A stretch of DNA of 64,000 nt, from positions 96,859,985 to 96,923,984 of the forward strand of contig CM043971.1 in the NCBI GenBank assembly GCA_014529385.2, given 5' to 3'. The stretch is from Adiantum capillus-veneris (taxonomy: Eukaryota; Streptophyta; Polypodiopsida; Polypodiales; Pteridaceae). Positions 21,931-33,540 of this stretch are shown piece by piece; within the stretch, counting starts at the first letter, position 1; the number at the start of each line of letters is the position of its first letter. The position numbers and the translations under genes were made by a program. The notes beneath the pieces are model-generated. The model saw only the letters and a program-made list of their open reading frames with translations. It did no database searches and was not told where the DNA came from.

Positions 21931-24180
21931 ATGTCGAAGAAAGCTTTTACAGTGAACCCCCCAGTGGTGGGCTCACCTATGGCTGAGGGGGAAGAGCTTG
22001 AGAAGATGGTGACAAGAAGATCACTTAGGAAGCAGAAGACTCAGGAAGCTGCATCAGCATCCCTTCTTGATGTTCTTATTGAAGATCAATTGTCTACTCC
22101 TAATGAGGTATCACCCTTGGCTGTAGAAGAGGGCTTTGGAGATTATACCTTTCTAGAGATGAGGCAGGTAATTGACCCCAAACTTCCTATCCATAAGGAG
22201 TGGTTGGAGAAAATTGGCTTGCTTGACTATGCAATGCTGCCATTGAAGCACTAGAAGGGTAATCCAATGGTGACCAATACTTTGAGACACATGCAGAATA
22301 CAAAGGGAAACATTTTTGGTGGGTATTGGTTGACTCCAGAGCTAGTGGCCGGGATAATATTTAGACTGCATGTTGAAGAGAAAAATCAAGTGGCAAAAGC
22401 TACTAATTAGATGATGGAGGCAAAGTTTGGACAAGCACAGGTTGAGAGGAATTACTATCCAATTGACAGAATGTACAATACTTACAGGAACCAACAAATC
22501 AAATGGTATCTTGAAAGGGTATGTGTTTTAGTTAAGTTGGAGTATATTTCCAAAGACAATTTTGCCATTTTACATGCTGCAAAAAATAGGAGAAAAATTG
22601 GTTGGGCAAAATTGTTGTATCAGAGATTGAATACTGAGATCTATCAGAAGAAGAAAAGGAAAGATAGGACCTCTAAGATTGGTCAATTTTTGAATGCCCT
22701 TCAGTATCATGCAGCAGGCATGCACACTTTAACAATGACTACTCCCTATTTTACACCTGGTCACATAATTCTTTTGGCACCAAGTTCCGTTTTGCAATCA
22801 TAGGTGGACAGCAACCTGATGAATCTGAAGCAGAGGAGATAAAAAGGTAATCTAGAAGAAAATTGAAGCAAGATGGTTAAAAGGATCAGAGCACTACTTC
22901 TGATCAGTATTCTCAGGGTCAAACATGTGAGGAGGATTGTAAGAACCTTAACTTAGGTTTTAATGAGGACATGGACAGTTTACTGCAAACACCTCGGGTT
23001 AAAATTGAGGAACCAACAAGGAGCATTTTTTCTGCTAAACCATCTTTGAAGTTGAAAAGGAAGAAGTTGGACCTTCAGGAGGAAGGTGGAGTTTTTAAGG
23101 ACCCAACAGTTCCACCTGGACGATCACAGAAATTGATCAGTAAATTTAGTAAAGAGGTGAGAGTACAAGAAGCATATGAGGCATTACACTTGGTCAAAAC
23201 ATATGTGGATCAAGAATAGTTGAATTTTAGTGTACTACAGAGGCAAAAATTTCAATTGCAGGGCAAAGTTTTAGAATTGGAAATAGCAACAAAAAGGTCA
23301 AATGAGGATTCAAAGCTGATTGATTAGTTACAGGACAATATTTCTAATCTGGCTAATAAGCTGGATAAAGTCAAAGAGAACATGACTTTTTACAAAGATA
23401 ATTTGCATAGAAGGGAGAGTCAAGCATAAAAATTTCAAAGATGGAGAGATGATAGGTTCAAAGCCTTGTCAGAGCAGATGGATTTGTTAAGCCTTGACTA
23501 TTCGAAATTACAATCAGAAAATTGTCTCTTGTTAAGCAGGTTTCAGTCCTGCAAGGATTTGGAGAGTAAACTCAGGGATATGTCAGAAGATGATCTGGAT
23601 GTAGATGGGTGGTACTTGCCTACTTAGGAAGTGGAGGTGTTGAAATCAAAAGTCAGAAAACAAGGTGAGCATATTTGGACTGAACTGAAAAAGAAAATGT
23701 TTTCTTTAGTTAATAAGCCATACCAAGTTTTTGCTAAGGTGGAAGCAAGTGAGGAATATGCTTTATTAAAGGAAAAGTATGATGACTTAGAGAAAGAAGT
23801 GGCAAATTTGAGAGCCAAGATACATGCAAAAGACATTCAGTATGTCATGGGCAATCAAGAGACTGTTGAGAATAAAGATCAGGGGACTGTACTAACTGAA
23901 GATGGATTATTTGCTTTGGTGTAAGTGACTGAGCAGGAAAAACTCACGACATAATAATTATTCATCAGATTTTGTTTCAAATGAAAATATTTATCTTGGG
24001 AACACTTCAGTTATTGTGCAGGAAATTTTGCAGATTGCAGGAGAAATTTAGGATACTAAAGACCAGATGGAGGCGAAAGATGCAGAAAAAGTCCAGCAGT
24101 CTACTAAAATGGTGGTTGAGAATGTTTAGTCTTTGGGCCTAGGGGAGTTACCAAAGTCTGATATTGATATGATTGACTGA
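21931..24180 (+). pseudogene. Gypsy-1 extra 3' ORF in the env position, copy 1
   Basis: This lies about 250 bp after integrase, before the polypurine tract. It begins MSKKAFTVNPPVVG and has a conserved middle (GYWLTPELVAGIIF, then WYLERVCVLVKLEY and IGWAKLLYQRLN). A long charged, heptad-like C-terminal part follows (DNISNLANKLDKVKENM, EEYALLKEKYDDLEKEVANL) that should form coiled coil. The final TGA is at 24178-24180. In-frame TAGs interrupt it (22252 and 22408; the latter is GAG in copy 2), and there are frameshifts between 22803 and 22971 and after 23925. No signal peptide or membrane segment is seen, so a classical envelope is unlikely. The middle faintly recalls the plant transposon proteins encoded by Athila/Ogre-type elements. 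Function unknown. Confidence 0.6.
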
Positions 24181-24195
24181 TGACTGTTTTTAAAC

Positions 24196-24211
24196 ACTAA
24201 GGGGATTGGTA
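24196..24211 (+). promoter_or_regulatory. Probable polypurine tract of Gypsy-1
   Basis: ACTAAGGGGATTGG lies just after the last ORF and just before TGTGGTCTC (24212), the expected plus-strand primer next to a 3' LTR. Confidence 0.5.
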
Positions 24212-25815
24212 TGTGGTCTCTATTTGTGAGTACATCTTGGATTCATTTCTAGGCACTCTACTTCAAGTGGATACACTTACCTTTTCCTTAATCTCTTTTA
24301 TCAAGGGATGTGATGGGTCCAAGACAAACAACAAGCTCTAGCTCCAAGTTGATGTTAAAGCTTTGTGCTTGATGATGACCGCAATGTGAGTACGGATTTT
24401 AATGTCAGAATAAGTGTTCCACTTGAAGACTTGTGAAGCCCAAATTTTCTCCCCCTCAAGTCACGTAGTCGACCATCTTGTATGGTACATGTCAAAGAAG
24501 TAGTACAAAGCATGAGTAAACATAGTGTGTGTAGAAGTTAGAGTTTTTTTAACTTTTTTATTTGAAAAGAATTACCTATCTAAAATGATATACACATTGA
24601 ATAAATGCAAAGAAATTTCGTGAGGTCAGCTGCCACATAGGTGGTCTTATGTTCTTCTATTTCTAGTAGAAGCCCATGAGTGCTGTAGACACATCCATGT
24701 GCTCCCATAGTATGAATTTTCTGGTGGTCTTGTTAGCACCAATTTTTTTTAGAGCAAGCAAGCGCTCAGGGTAATACAAATAAACCTAGGTAAAGAGTTA
24801 TTGCCACTTGAACATAAGGAGGTTATGTTAGCTTCATCGAGTGAGGTAAGGAATTATTGCCTCTTGAGCATAAGGAGGTCGTGTTAGCTCCATCAAGTCA
24901 GATGAAATGTCTTCATTGAGATATTGCCAAGGTCCAATCAGAGTAGAAACATATCCATCCATATAGCCCAAGTGTGGTAAGTTGTGGTCGTGAGTCTATT
25001 AACTATCGTATGGCGGTCAAATGACCACAATGCAGATGCCATTATGAGTATATTGCAAAAAATTGGTTCTTCATGACGTATAGCCTAAGGAAGTGGTAGT
25101 TAGATCACCTTGGATAGCCTTAAGATCATCCAGTTCCAAGCAAGGAATGCTGATATTTTTATACAAGCAAGAAAAACATTTAGTGTAATTTGTAAGGAAG
25201 AGAGTTAAGAGTGTTAGCCAATTGTCAATGTGAGGGCTTGGTCGCATTTTGTCCGCGTCCATCAATTGCAAGTTTCAATATGTATGTTGTATGAATAAAC
25301 AGGTCGGAGTCCGGTGGGAACATGGCATATGGGAACTAGGGCTAATAGTGCTGAATGAAGAATTGTAAGGATGTTGATGTAAGGACCAAGGTGCAGCCAG
25401 CATTGTAGGATAATTATGGCAAGATTGGTGTGGCTATATTGTTGAGACTAAAGCGCCAGCAACGAGTGTGCACAAAGAGCATAAGTGGAAAAGCAGAGAT
25501 AGGTGGAGCAACAAAGATGCAGCAGTGCAAGCAAAAGGGTAGCAGGCAAAGGAGTGGGAGAGGATGGGCAGAGGCGTACTAAAGTACAACATCACAAGCA
25601 AGGATTAGGGCGGCGGGCTGAGGCGTGGGAGAGATAGGGCAGCCTGCAATCTCACTAGGAAAGGAGGCTAGATACCATGCTGACATTGAGTAGAGGGATA
25701 GAATAAACTTACACTGGCCACGAGTACGCCATAACCATGCACAGAGACACGAGTTGTTGATTCAATCAACGTTATTGTATTATCATGTATGCATGTATTT
25801 ATACATTATCATAAG
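24212..25815. other. Probable Gypsy-1 3' LTR start plus unclassified DNA
   Basis: TG at 24212 probably starts the 3' LTR, but no 5' LTR is in the window to define the end. Minus-strand frames read a peptide-like KIWASQVFKWNTYSD segment (about 24380-24500) also kept at 57414-57599. It is not recognised. No gene is assigned. Confidence 0.4.
25811..25815. repeat. Copia target-site duplication ATAAG, left
   Basis: ATAAG flanks the element here and at 31253-31257. The empty site in unit 2 (about 58884) reads tatcataagtgtccattgg with one ATAAG. Confidence 0.95.
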
Positions 25816-26007
25816 TGAAGGAGTACGAGCGGAAGTGCGACGCGAGAGAGAGTGCGAGAAGAAGAGCACGACGATATGGTGAACTCGCTCTATTGTAATG
25901 TGTAGAGCATAGTGAGTTCTTATTAGGTTTTCACAAAAGAATATGTGTACATACCTGGCGGCCCGCCCACTTACCTGGGAGACCACATTGGGCTTTATAC
26001 CCCAACA
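25816..26007 (-). repeat. Copia 3' LTR
   Basis: 192 bp, TGAAGGAGTACGAG to TATACCCCAACA on the plus strand. The pair of the LTR at 31061-31252. Confidence 0.95.
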
Positions 26008-26018
26008 ACCCCCCACTT
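26008..26018 (-). promoter_or_regulatory. Copia polypurine tract
   Basis: The minus strand reads AAGTGGGGGGT directly against the 3' LTR. Confidence 0.85.
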
Positions 26019-26099
26019 AAAGTCCAATGTGGTACTTTAAGTGTGAGAGAAGCTACTATACAAGCTAATATACAAGAGATGTAGAGAAGTGATGTACTA

Positions 26100-26733
26100 C
26101 CCTACACCTAACTGCTTGCGAAAATGCGCAAAGCTCTCTGAGGGAAGTCCTTTTGTAAGTAGATCAGCAGGATTTTCTGTGGTGTGAACTTTCCCTGATG
26201 AAATGATACTTCACATCCACATGCTTTGTCTTTGAGTGATAAACTAGATTGCGAGCCAATTGTATAGCACTTTGACTATCACAATATAACACAGGCATCT
26301 CTTCTTTGATTCCCAAATCTGTTACTAGTCGATTAAGCCAAATTGATTCTTTGCATGCCTCTGATGCTGCAACATATTCAGCCTCTATAGTAGACTGAGT
26401 AACACAATCTTGTAATCTAGAACGCCATGATACTGCTCCACCAGCCAATGTAAAGACATACCCTGACGTAGACCTTCGGTTGTCTAAGTCACCTGCATAA
26501 TCTGAGTCTATAAAACCCTTTACACTTAGCTCCTGACTCCCATAGCATATACGCATACTCTTTGTAGCTTTCAGGTATCTCAATATTCCTTTCACTGCCT
26601 CCCAATGTTTCTTGCCTGGGTTTGACATGTATCGACTTACTACTCCCACTGCAAATGCAATGTCTGGGTGAGTAGCAATCATTGCATACATCAAACTACC
26701 CACTGCAGACGCATATGGAATCTTATCCATTTC
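26100..26733 (-). pseudogene. Copia RNase H domain
   Basis: Reads PYASAVGSLMYAM, RYLKATKSMRI, GFIDSDYAGDLDNRRSTSGY, STIEAEYVAASEA and KTKHVDVKYHFIRE, the ordered RNase H landmarks of Copia pol. It follows the RT part across one in-frame TAG (about 26734). After HFIRE about ten codons are missing, shifting the frame. The true end (ENPADLLTKGLPSESF) is still readable in another frame down to about 26100. Confidence 0.9.
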
Positions 26734-26736
26734 GGC

Positions 26737-27400
26737 CTATTCTTCCTCAGACACAGGACAATCTTGTTTGCTAAGTTTCACATATGGTGGCAATGGAACA
26801 CTCAGTGCCTTTCCCTTCTCCATATTGAAACGTTGCAAAACCTTGTCAATATACTCTGTTTGAGATAACCAAATCAACTTCTTTGATCCGTCTCTCTCAA
26901 TGCGCATACCAAGTATATGACTTGCCTCACCCATGTCTTTCATGTCAAACGATTTTGCCATCTTTGACTTCAAAGCTGAAATTTCTTCCAAGTGCTTGCC
27001 AGCAATCAACATGTCATCCACATACAAAATAAGGATCAACCAACTACCATCCTTAGCCTTCTTTGTATATAGACAGTGATCGAACTCACTACGTTTGTAG
27101 CCTTGAGAAAGCATAAACTTGTGGAATTTATGGTACCATGCGCTCGGTGATTGTTTTAAGCCATAAAGACTCTTTAACAACTGGCATACCCAATCTTCCT
27201 TGCCTTTCTCAACAAACCCTTCTGGTTGCTGCATGTAAATTTCCACATCTAAATCACCATGCAAGAACGCTGTCTTGACATCCATTTGGTGCAACACCAA
27301 ATCTAATATGGCAACCAATGCAAGAAAGCATCTCAATGTAGTCATCTTGACCACCGGAGAGAAGACTATCATGAGCGGTGATCTTATACCTGTAAACCCA
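26737..27400 (-). pseudogene. Copia reverse transcriptase domain
   Basis: Contains FSPVVKMTTLRC, QMDVKTAFLHGDL, LYGLKQSPSAWY and the catalytic YVDDMLIAG (about 27005-27031), with ILGMRIERD after it. The segment linking it to the upstream ORF, normally about 20 residues ending EIFSPVVK, is deleted with a frameshift near 27375-27400. Confidence 0.92.
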
Positions 27401-29803
27401 TTTACAAGGTAGAGCCTTTTTGCCTTGTGGTAATTTAACTAGCTTCCATGTCTTGTTTTTATGCAGAGCTGTCATCTCTGACTGCATGGCCAATTGCCAA
27501 TTCCCGGAGTCCTTCATTTGCACTGCTTCCTTGTAACATGAAGGCTCATTGCAATCAGTCAACATGACATAGTTCATAGATGGAACAAACCTATCAGGAG
27601 GTCGCGTGATACGTCCAGATCTACGCACAATAGGTGGCTCAGGCTCAGCCACAACCTGTGGTTCCACTCTATCCTGTCCTTGCTCCTCTTGAGCCCTGAC
27701 ATTTTGTCTTGCACGTGTAGGTCCATCTTCTTGGAAGACAACTCTTCTAATCTCCTCAACCCTCTCTGGTTTAGAATGATATTTGGATTCATTAAAGTGA
27801 ACATCATTGTTGCAGACAACCTTTCTGGATTCGGGATCCCAAAGTATGTACCCCATCCCACCAGAATTACCATAGCCTAGAAAGATGCACTTTCTACTCT
27901 TTGGCTCAAGTTTGTTCCTAAATTCCTTTGGAATGTGAGTATATGCCTCACAGCCAAAGACTCTGAGATGCTTGTATGAGGGCATTTTTGCTGACCATAC
28001 CATCTCTGGCACTGAATCCTTCTGCAAAACCTTGCTAGGAGATCTATTTACAAGATGAACAGTTGTTGATACAGCTTCAGCCCAAAACCCATTTGGCAGC
28101 TGTGCATTAGACAACATACTTCTGACCTTCTCTTGTATGGTCCTATTCATCCTCTCAGCAACACCGTTTTGAGGAGGATTGTAAGGAGCAGTAAGTTCAC
28201 GTTTTATACCTTTTGACTCACAAAAGTCCTGAAAGGTCTTTGAAACATACTCTCCACCATTGTCAGTGCGTAAGTATTTAAGCTTCTTGCCACTCTGATT
28301 CTCCACAAGTGTTACAAACGTTTTGAAAACGCTAAACGCTTCATACTTGTGCTTGAGAAAGTAAACCCATACTTTCCTCGAGTAATCATCTATAAATGTC
28401 ATAAAGTAAGAAGCTCCCCCTAGAGATAGGTTAGGCATAGGTCCACACAAATCACTATGAACAAGTGCCAACTGTGTATCTCTTCTACTGCTTCTATGCT
28501 TATGTGGCTGTTGTGTTTGCTTACCATATAGACAATGTTCACAGAATTCAAAATCATTAAATGAAAAGCTAGGCAAATAACCAGAACGAGACAAGATTTC
28601 CATTCCCTTCTTGGACATATGTCCTAACCGGCTATGCCACAAAGAAACGTTCGGCTGCTCGGTTACATTGATTACATTTTTAGAGACATTTGATACATAA
28701 ATCATGTAAAGTCCTCCAGACTTTACTCCATGTGCTACTGTCATAGAACCCTTGGATATCTTCCACATGTTCTGTCCAAAAGTGGTGACGTAGCCAACAT
28801 CATCAAGTAAACCTGTGCTGATCAAGCTCTTTGTAATTGCGGGAACATGTCTCACATTCTTCAGCGTGAAAGAAGAGCCATTCTGAAACTTCAATTGAAC
28901 ATCTCCAACACCTAAGATCTCACATGTCTGCCCATTGCCTAGCCGAACATGATCTTTAGTGGTCACATAAGAGGTAAACCACTCCTTGTTTGGAGACACA
29001 TGAAGTGATGCCCCTGAGTCTATAATCCAGTCACTCAGTGCATTTCCATCAGATGCTGTAAGAAGAGCTGAGTACATTGTATTCTTCAAGAAGTAGATGT
29101 CTCCTGACACTAGACTGTCATCCTTTGCAACAATGTTTGTCACATTTATTTCTTGAATCTTCACTGAGGACTTGTTCTTCTCACCATGGTCTTCAGCTTT
29201 CTCTTTGCCTTTTTCTGCTTTCCATTCTCTGCAGTCTCTTTTCATGTGACCCTTCTTGCCACAATGGTAGCATTCTATGTCACTCTTGCCTTTAGCACTG
29301 CGGGACTTGCTATGAGATTGATTCCTCTTTCCACCTTTGTACTTTTCTTTGGTCCTTCCCCTGACAACTAAGGCCGTTCCTTTGCCTTTGTCCATTGTCT
29401 TTCTATTGGTTTCTTTAGTAAGCAGACTTCCTTCTACACCTGCTATGTTCAAACCATCTGGAGGTGCATAATTACTCAAATCTATGCGAAAAGTGTCCCA
29501 ACTTTCCGGCAATGTGATCAACAGGAATATAGCTCTAACAGGTTCATCAAACTTGACACCTTGAGCTGACAACTGACTATAGATTGTGTTGAATTCATTC
29601 AAATGATTGGACATAGGTGTCCCTTCTTTCATCTTCAAGTCAACAAGCTTCTTAAGCCAGTATACCTGTGAAGCTGCACTCTGCTTCTCATAAAGATCAC
29701 TCAGCTTTAACCATGCTTGATAAGCCGACATCTTGTCTGCTACATTGAAGTAAACGCTTTCTGCCAAAGTCAGCATAATGGTAGAAAGTGCCAATTCATC
29801 CAT
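27401..29803 (-). pseudogene. Copia gag C-half, protease, integrase
   Basis: One long open frame. Gag ends with a CCHC zinc knuckle, CYHCGKKGHMKRDC. Protease is WIIDSGASLHVS. Integrase has an HHCC finger (LWHSRLGHMS ... FCEHCLYGKQ), catalytic HSDLCGP, TDNGGEY and NGVAERMNRT, then FGCEAYTHIPKE. The chain then enters the RT N-terminus (WKLVKLPQGKKALPCKWVY) before the deletion that ends it. Of all coding segments in the window this is the least damaged. Confidence 0.95.
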
Positions 29804-29964
29804 TTATCTTCGTCCATATCTTCTGGTTTTATCCCCTTGAGCTTTATAGGTTTTACCTGCTTCTTTTGTACCAACACGTGCCAAATCTGCTTCTTCCACA
29901 ATGGGAAATTGGTTCCATCCAGCTTCTTGATATTGTAAAGAGCAGTGTCCTGTGATCCAGCCAT
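29795..29964 (-). pseudogene. Copia gag N-terminus
   Basis: ATG 29964 opens MAGSQDTALYNIKKLDGTNF, followed by PLWKKQIWHVL, the typical Copia gag start (LxGxNFPxWK). A one-base shift near DEDKWM joins it to the frame starting MDELALSTIM. About 1.08 kb of leader separates it from the primer site. Confidence 0.9.
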
Positions 29965-31046
29965 AGCTACGCTTCACAGTGGTTTACTTTCCTGGGAAAA
30001 ATTCGGCAGAGTTTCCCTTGTAAACTGACCTCTGAACCAATATCAACCTGTCAAATGAACCAAGAAAGCTTCAGATTCTGCATAAATTTCGGCAGAGTCT
30101 CCTTTGTAAAATGGCTCTGGTGTACTAAAAAAACAGACCAAAAAACAGCTCAAAAAACACTCTCTCTGACACTGTGAGCTGCGGGTAAACCTGTCCTGCA
30201 CCTGTACTGTCTCTCACTGTCCTGTCACTGTCCTGTAAGCATAGACTGTGACAATGCCTCAACGGCAGTAAAGCAAAGTGCAATCCCAACTGTCTAACTC
30301 ATAGTCAATACATCCTAGCTGCCTATCTAAGGGTGCTCGAGGGATCGCTCCAAGACCTGTATCACCGAAAGGATCTCAACATTCGAGAATCCCCCAGCTC
30401 AATAAAATCTCACTCGACCCTCAAAAAAGGCTGCAGTAAATCTGACAGTATATAGACTTCCCACAAAGTCATACATCCACAAATTTCCCACTGTATGCTA
30501 TAACCGCTGCGGCGGTTGTTTGCTGCGTGACTCACAGCCAGCAAACCCTCAACAGACATACATCATCTCTGACAATACATCCCATGTGGAAGTACCTGCA
30601 ATGTCAGGATGAAATCTGAAATATCAAGCAGCAAACACAAGCTACCTGATGAACTAGTGGATGTCGCCTATAGTCTGTGTGTAGATGCGCCCGTGTCGTA
30701 TGTGACATGCCTCCAAGAACTGTGAGCCGTCCTTTGATGTGTAGACAACCACAAATCAGCACTCTGGGAGTGTCGATATCCTCAGCACCTGCAGTCGTAG
30801 GCCGAAAACCCCAAATTTGTAGAGTCGGATCTGCACCCGCTGAGATCACGTAGTCGAAAATGGCCTGCGCAGACCTTTGTCGAAGCCGAATGGTGGCCGA
30901 GATGACCTCAGAATGAAATTATGAGAACACCGAGTCCTTCGGGCTCACCCACAGGATTTGGGGCTGTGTCTTTGCCTGTCGAATTTCACTCCAATATGAG
31001 TTGGTGACTCTAGCCTCCTGCAAAACTGCCCCGAGCCTCGATCTGA
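29965..31046 (-). other. Copia leader region
   Basis: Untranslated leader between primer-binding site and gag. No supported ORF. Confidence 0.7.
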
Positions 31047-31058
31047 GCTCTGATACCA
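31047..31058 (-). promoter_or_regulatory. Copia primer-binding site (initiator Met-tRNA)
   Basis: The minus strand reads TGGTATCAGAGC, the classic plant iMet-tRNA primer site, two bases from the 5' LTR. Confidence 0.97.
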
Positions 31059-31060
31059 GT

Positions 31061-31252
31061 TGAAGGAGTACGAGCGGAAGTGCGACGCGAGAGAGAGTGC
31101 GAGAAGAAGAGCACGACGATATGGTGAACTCGCTCTACTGTAATGTGTAGAGCATAGTGAGTTCTTATTAGGTTTTCACAAAAGAATATGTGTACATACC
31201 TGGCGGCCCGCCCACTTACCTGGGCGACCACATTGGGCTTTATACCCCAACA
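31061..31252 (-). repeat. Copia 5' LTR
   Basis: 192 bp, two differences from the 3' LTR. The ATAAG duplication follows at 31253-31257. Confidence 0.95.
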
Positions 31253-31257
31253 ATAAG

Positions 31258-31617
31258 TGTCCATTGGTGTGTCTCTTCAGTGTCCACACACATGTGGACG
31301 CGCATTAATTCCAACACTTCTTTTATCGTTTATGATGTTTGAAACTTAGAGTTGATGACATTGGAGATTAGTTTTATGATGTGTGAATTATATGTTTGGA
31401 TGTTCTATAGGTTGTGGTCTCCTTGTTTCATGCACAAGCTAAGCAAAAACGGGCGGAAATAATTGAGCAACTAGTTCCGACGCAAAAGCAAGGGAAGCTT
31501 GGGGAAAAACCTTAAATAACTCGGCTTATCTAAACGAGTAAATTGCACCCCCTTCAGTTATAAGCAGGTGTATGTGTGCCTGCATGCTCTCTGTCTCTCT
31601 CTCTCTCTCTCTCACTC

Positions 31618-31682
<65 letters not shown>

Positions 31683-32001
31683 CTTATAAGTTTGTACGGT
31701 ATATGAGACGTCGTTAATGAAAGTTCCATTAAGAAGGCTCCTTGATGGGAGCTTCTAAATGTCCATCAGCAAAAGAGATTCGAGACGAACAATTTCTGCA
31801 TTTTAGCATGATAGCTTTGGGTAAAAAAGGGAGGATCTTAATTAGAGGTTCTGTCAATGGTGTAATGCAGGTAGTTTATTGTTTAGATCAAGGGGACATA
31901 AGAGTTGCATTCCCTGTTTTGAGAACATTAAAAGAAAATGAATAAATGTGCTTGGGGGTATTGAGAACCAAGTAGAGAGACTTGCAATTGAGAGGCAACG
32001 T
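31258..32001. other. DNA downstream of the peroxidase exon, with CT/CA microsatellite
   Basis: This may be the 3' UTR and flank of the peroxidase on the minus strand. It contains a (CT)n-(CA)n microsatellite at 31587-31679, which in unit 2 (59217-59335) is dominated by CT instead. A small plus-strand frame at 31742-31945 has no support. Confidence 0.5.
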
Positions 32002-32158
32002 CTAGCTGGCAGGGGGGTTGACGTAGCCGCACTGGGTGCGGATCTCACCTTGGCTGGAGCTGGTGAGGGAGGAGATGTTGCCCATCTTGATCTTGGCCGC
32101 AATGAAGTCGGCAAAGAAGGCGGATTGGCTGGCGGAGTAGCGGGTGACCTGGTCGCGC
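32002..32158 (-). pseudogene. Class III peroxidase, C-terminal part of last exon (interrupted)
   Basis: Read leftward: DQVTRYSASQSAFFADFIAA, then KIKMGNISSLT, GEIRTQCGYVNPPAS and stop TAG. This is the canonical end of plant secretory peroxidases (F-x-x-x-F-x-x-A-M-x-K-M, then G-E-I-R-x-x-C, whose Cys closes a disulfide). The exon is cut at 32158 by Gypsy-2. Its other half is at 43802-43963, and the frame is continuous across the 4-bp GCGC overlap (G-A-T-R-D-Q-V). Confidence 0.9.
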
Positions 32159-33471
32159 TGATCCGAGCCTATCACAAATTTTTTGTTTACTATATTTTGT
32201 TGGTTTTCCCTGCTTCTAGAGGTTTACAATAAAAGAAAGAGTGAGAACAACCTCTTGGAAAAATTTAAAAAAATGACTGGATGGGAATTTTTCCTTGACT
32301 AGTTCACAGGAGGTGAAAGGTAGAACCTAGTGGTAAAGGGAAGAGAAAATATGTAAATGTGAAAAGAAAAGATGTGATGTGTTTGTGGAGACATGCACCC
32401 ATGATTCAAGGGTCATGAGGGGTTCATATCATCATGGCTTTGGAGCCATATGATGATTCAAACAGATGGGACCCAGGTGGAAGACTTGGTGAAGGAAGGA
32501 AACAGACACATGATTTTGCTGGATTTTTAAAAAATACGTCCACTCCGATCCAAGAAAGGTTGTATGCATCAAAGTTGTAGCTTATGAGCTGGAGATTGTG
32601 ACCATATTTTTTTAATAATTTTTGAAGCTATAGTCTAGGAAATATGGCAAAAATGGTGGACGCCAGTTTTTCCAAAGTGGTAGAGACCACCCCCTCTACC
32701 TTTACACACACACCCTTCCTTTTCTACATTGAGTCCTTCTCTAAAAATCATCCATTAGTCTCCTCACCCTCTCCTCCTTCCTCCTCTCTCTCAAGCTCAT
32801 AAAACCATCACAAAATCCTCTCCTAATCACCTCTCAAATCATGCTTAATCTTGTTGTAATTCATAAGTTGTCATTCAACCCCTTCCTATTATTACCAGAT
32901 ATGGATTGATTTTATGTAGATTCTTTACATTTTAAAATAAGGAAGCTCTTACACTAAAGCTATGGAGGAAGGAGTGAAGACAACACAAGTGATGATGGAG
33001 CCCATTAGTTGCAAATTGGTCAACAAATCACTTGGAAGGAGCTTCTTCATTGGTGGAATGTCCCTAATCAAGCTTCATTTGTACAAATTGCACTTGGATA
33101 TTAACCTCACTCCTAATCACTCTCTTGCCTATATAAAGAGGCTCCCCCCCCCCCCCCCCCCCCCCTTGTAATTTCAACCCTCCCTCAGCCTCATTGAGTC
33201 TTTGTATCACTCATCATGAGCCCATAAAGCTCATTTATTCACTCTATTCTTTGCACATTATAGAGTGCAAATTGTTTTATGCTAGTAACCTCCCCTCCTC
33301 TTACTTATGTTAATTAAGAGAGATGTTTTATGTGTGTGTGAGAGTGCTTGATGTGATTTTGGCTAAATCTTGAGTTGTTGTTTAGTAATCTACATGCTAT
33401 TTGTATTGGGAGTGCTTGAAGTTATCCATTCCTTGTGCACACAATGAGGTTAATGCTTAACTCATAGTGAT

Positions 33472-33538
<67 letters not shown>
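32159..33538 (+). repeat. Gypsy-2 5' LTR, 3'-truncated
   Basis: Matches 37237-38640. Contains a TATA box (33130), a 22-C run and ends inside a (CT)n tract (33469-33538). The U5 end (gcgtagcggtcc...) is missing. Confidence 0.9.
33130..33137 (+). promoter_or_regulatory. Gypsy-2 LTR TATA box followed by poly-C
   Basis: TATATAAA, then GAGGCT and 22 C (33144-33165). The 3' LTR has the same arrangement (38208-38215) with 16 C. Confidence 0.75.

Positions 33539-33539
<1 letters not shown>

Positions 33540-33540
<1 letters not shown>

Larger units (their letters stand above)
25816..31252 (-). mobile_element. Ty1/Copia retrotransposon, full length, 5.4 kb
   Basis: It is bounded by 192-bp LTRs starting TG and ending CA, with a 5-bp ATAAG duplication. 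The LTRs differ at only two positions (T/C and A/C), about 1%, so insertion is recent. It carries the primer site TGGTATCAGAGC, a polypurine tract, and gag-protease-integrase-RT-RNase H in Copia order. Coding is broken by frameshifts, small deletions and one TAG, so it probably moved in trans or decayed quickly. It is absent from the matching place in the second duplication copy. Confidence 0.97.
14828..32253. repeat. Segmental duplication, copy 1
   Basis: Collinear with 48390-60097 at high identity, with an offset of about 33,590 bp on the left side. It covers the GA tract, HSPA12-like fragment, 390-bp repeats, TNPA-like gene, CACTA right end, Gypsy-1 pol, env-position ORF, downstream DNA, peroxidase exon and Gypsy LTR start. 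Copy 1 has the Copia insertion (25816-31252) and a 48-bp deletion in RT. Copy 2 has a 499-bp deletion in the env-position ORF. Confidence 0.95.

Noticed and set aside
21931-24180. Classical envelope gene
   Set aside because: No signal peptide, transmembrane segment or glycoprotein-like Cys pattern is visible.
31742-31945. 67-codon plus-strand ORF beside the peroxidase exon
   Set aside because: The frame is broken in the second copy (TTGTTTAGA versus TTGTTAAGA) and it has no recognisable domain.
32962-33171. Conserved 69-codon ORF in both Gypsy-2 LTRs
   Set aside because: It runs through the TATA box and poly-C tract. Conservation is explained by LTR identity.
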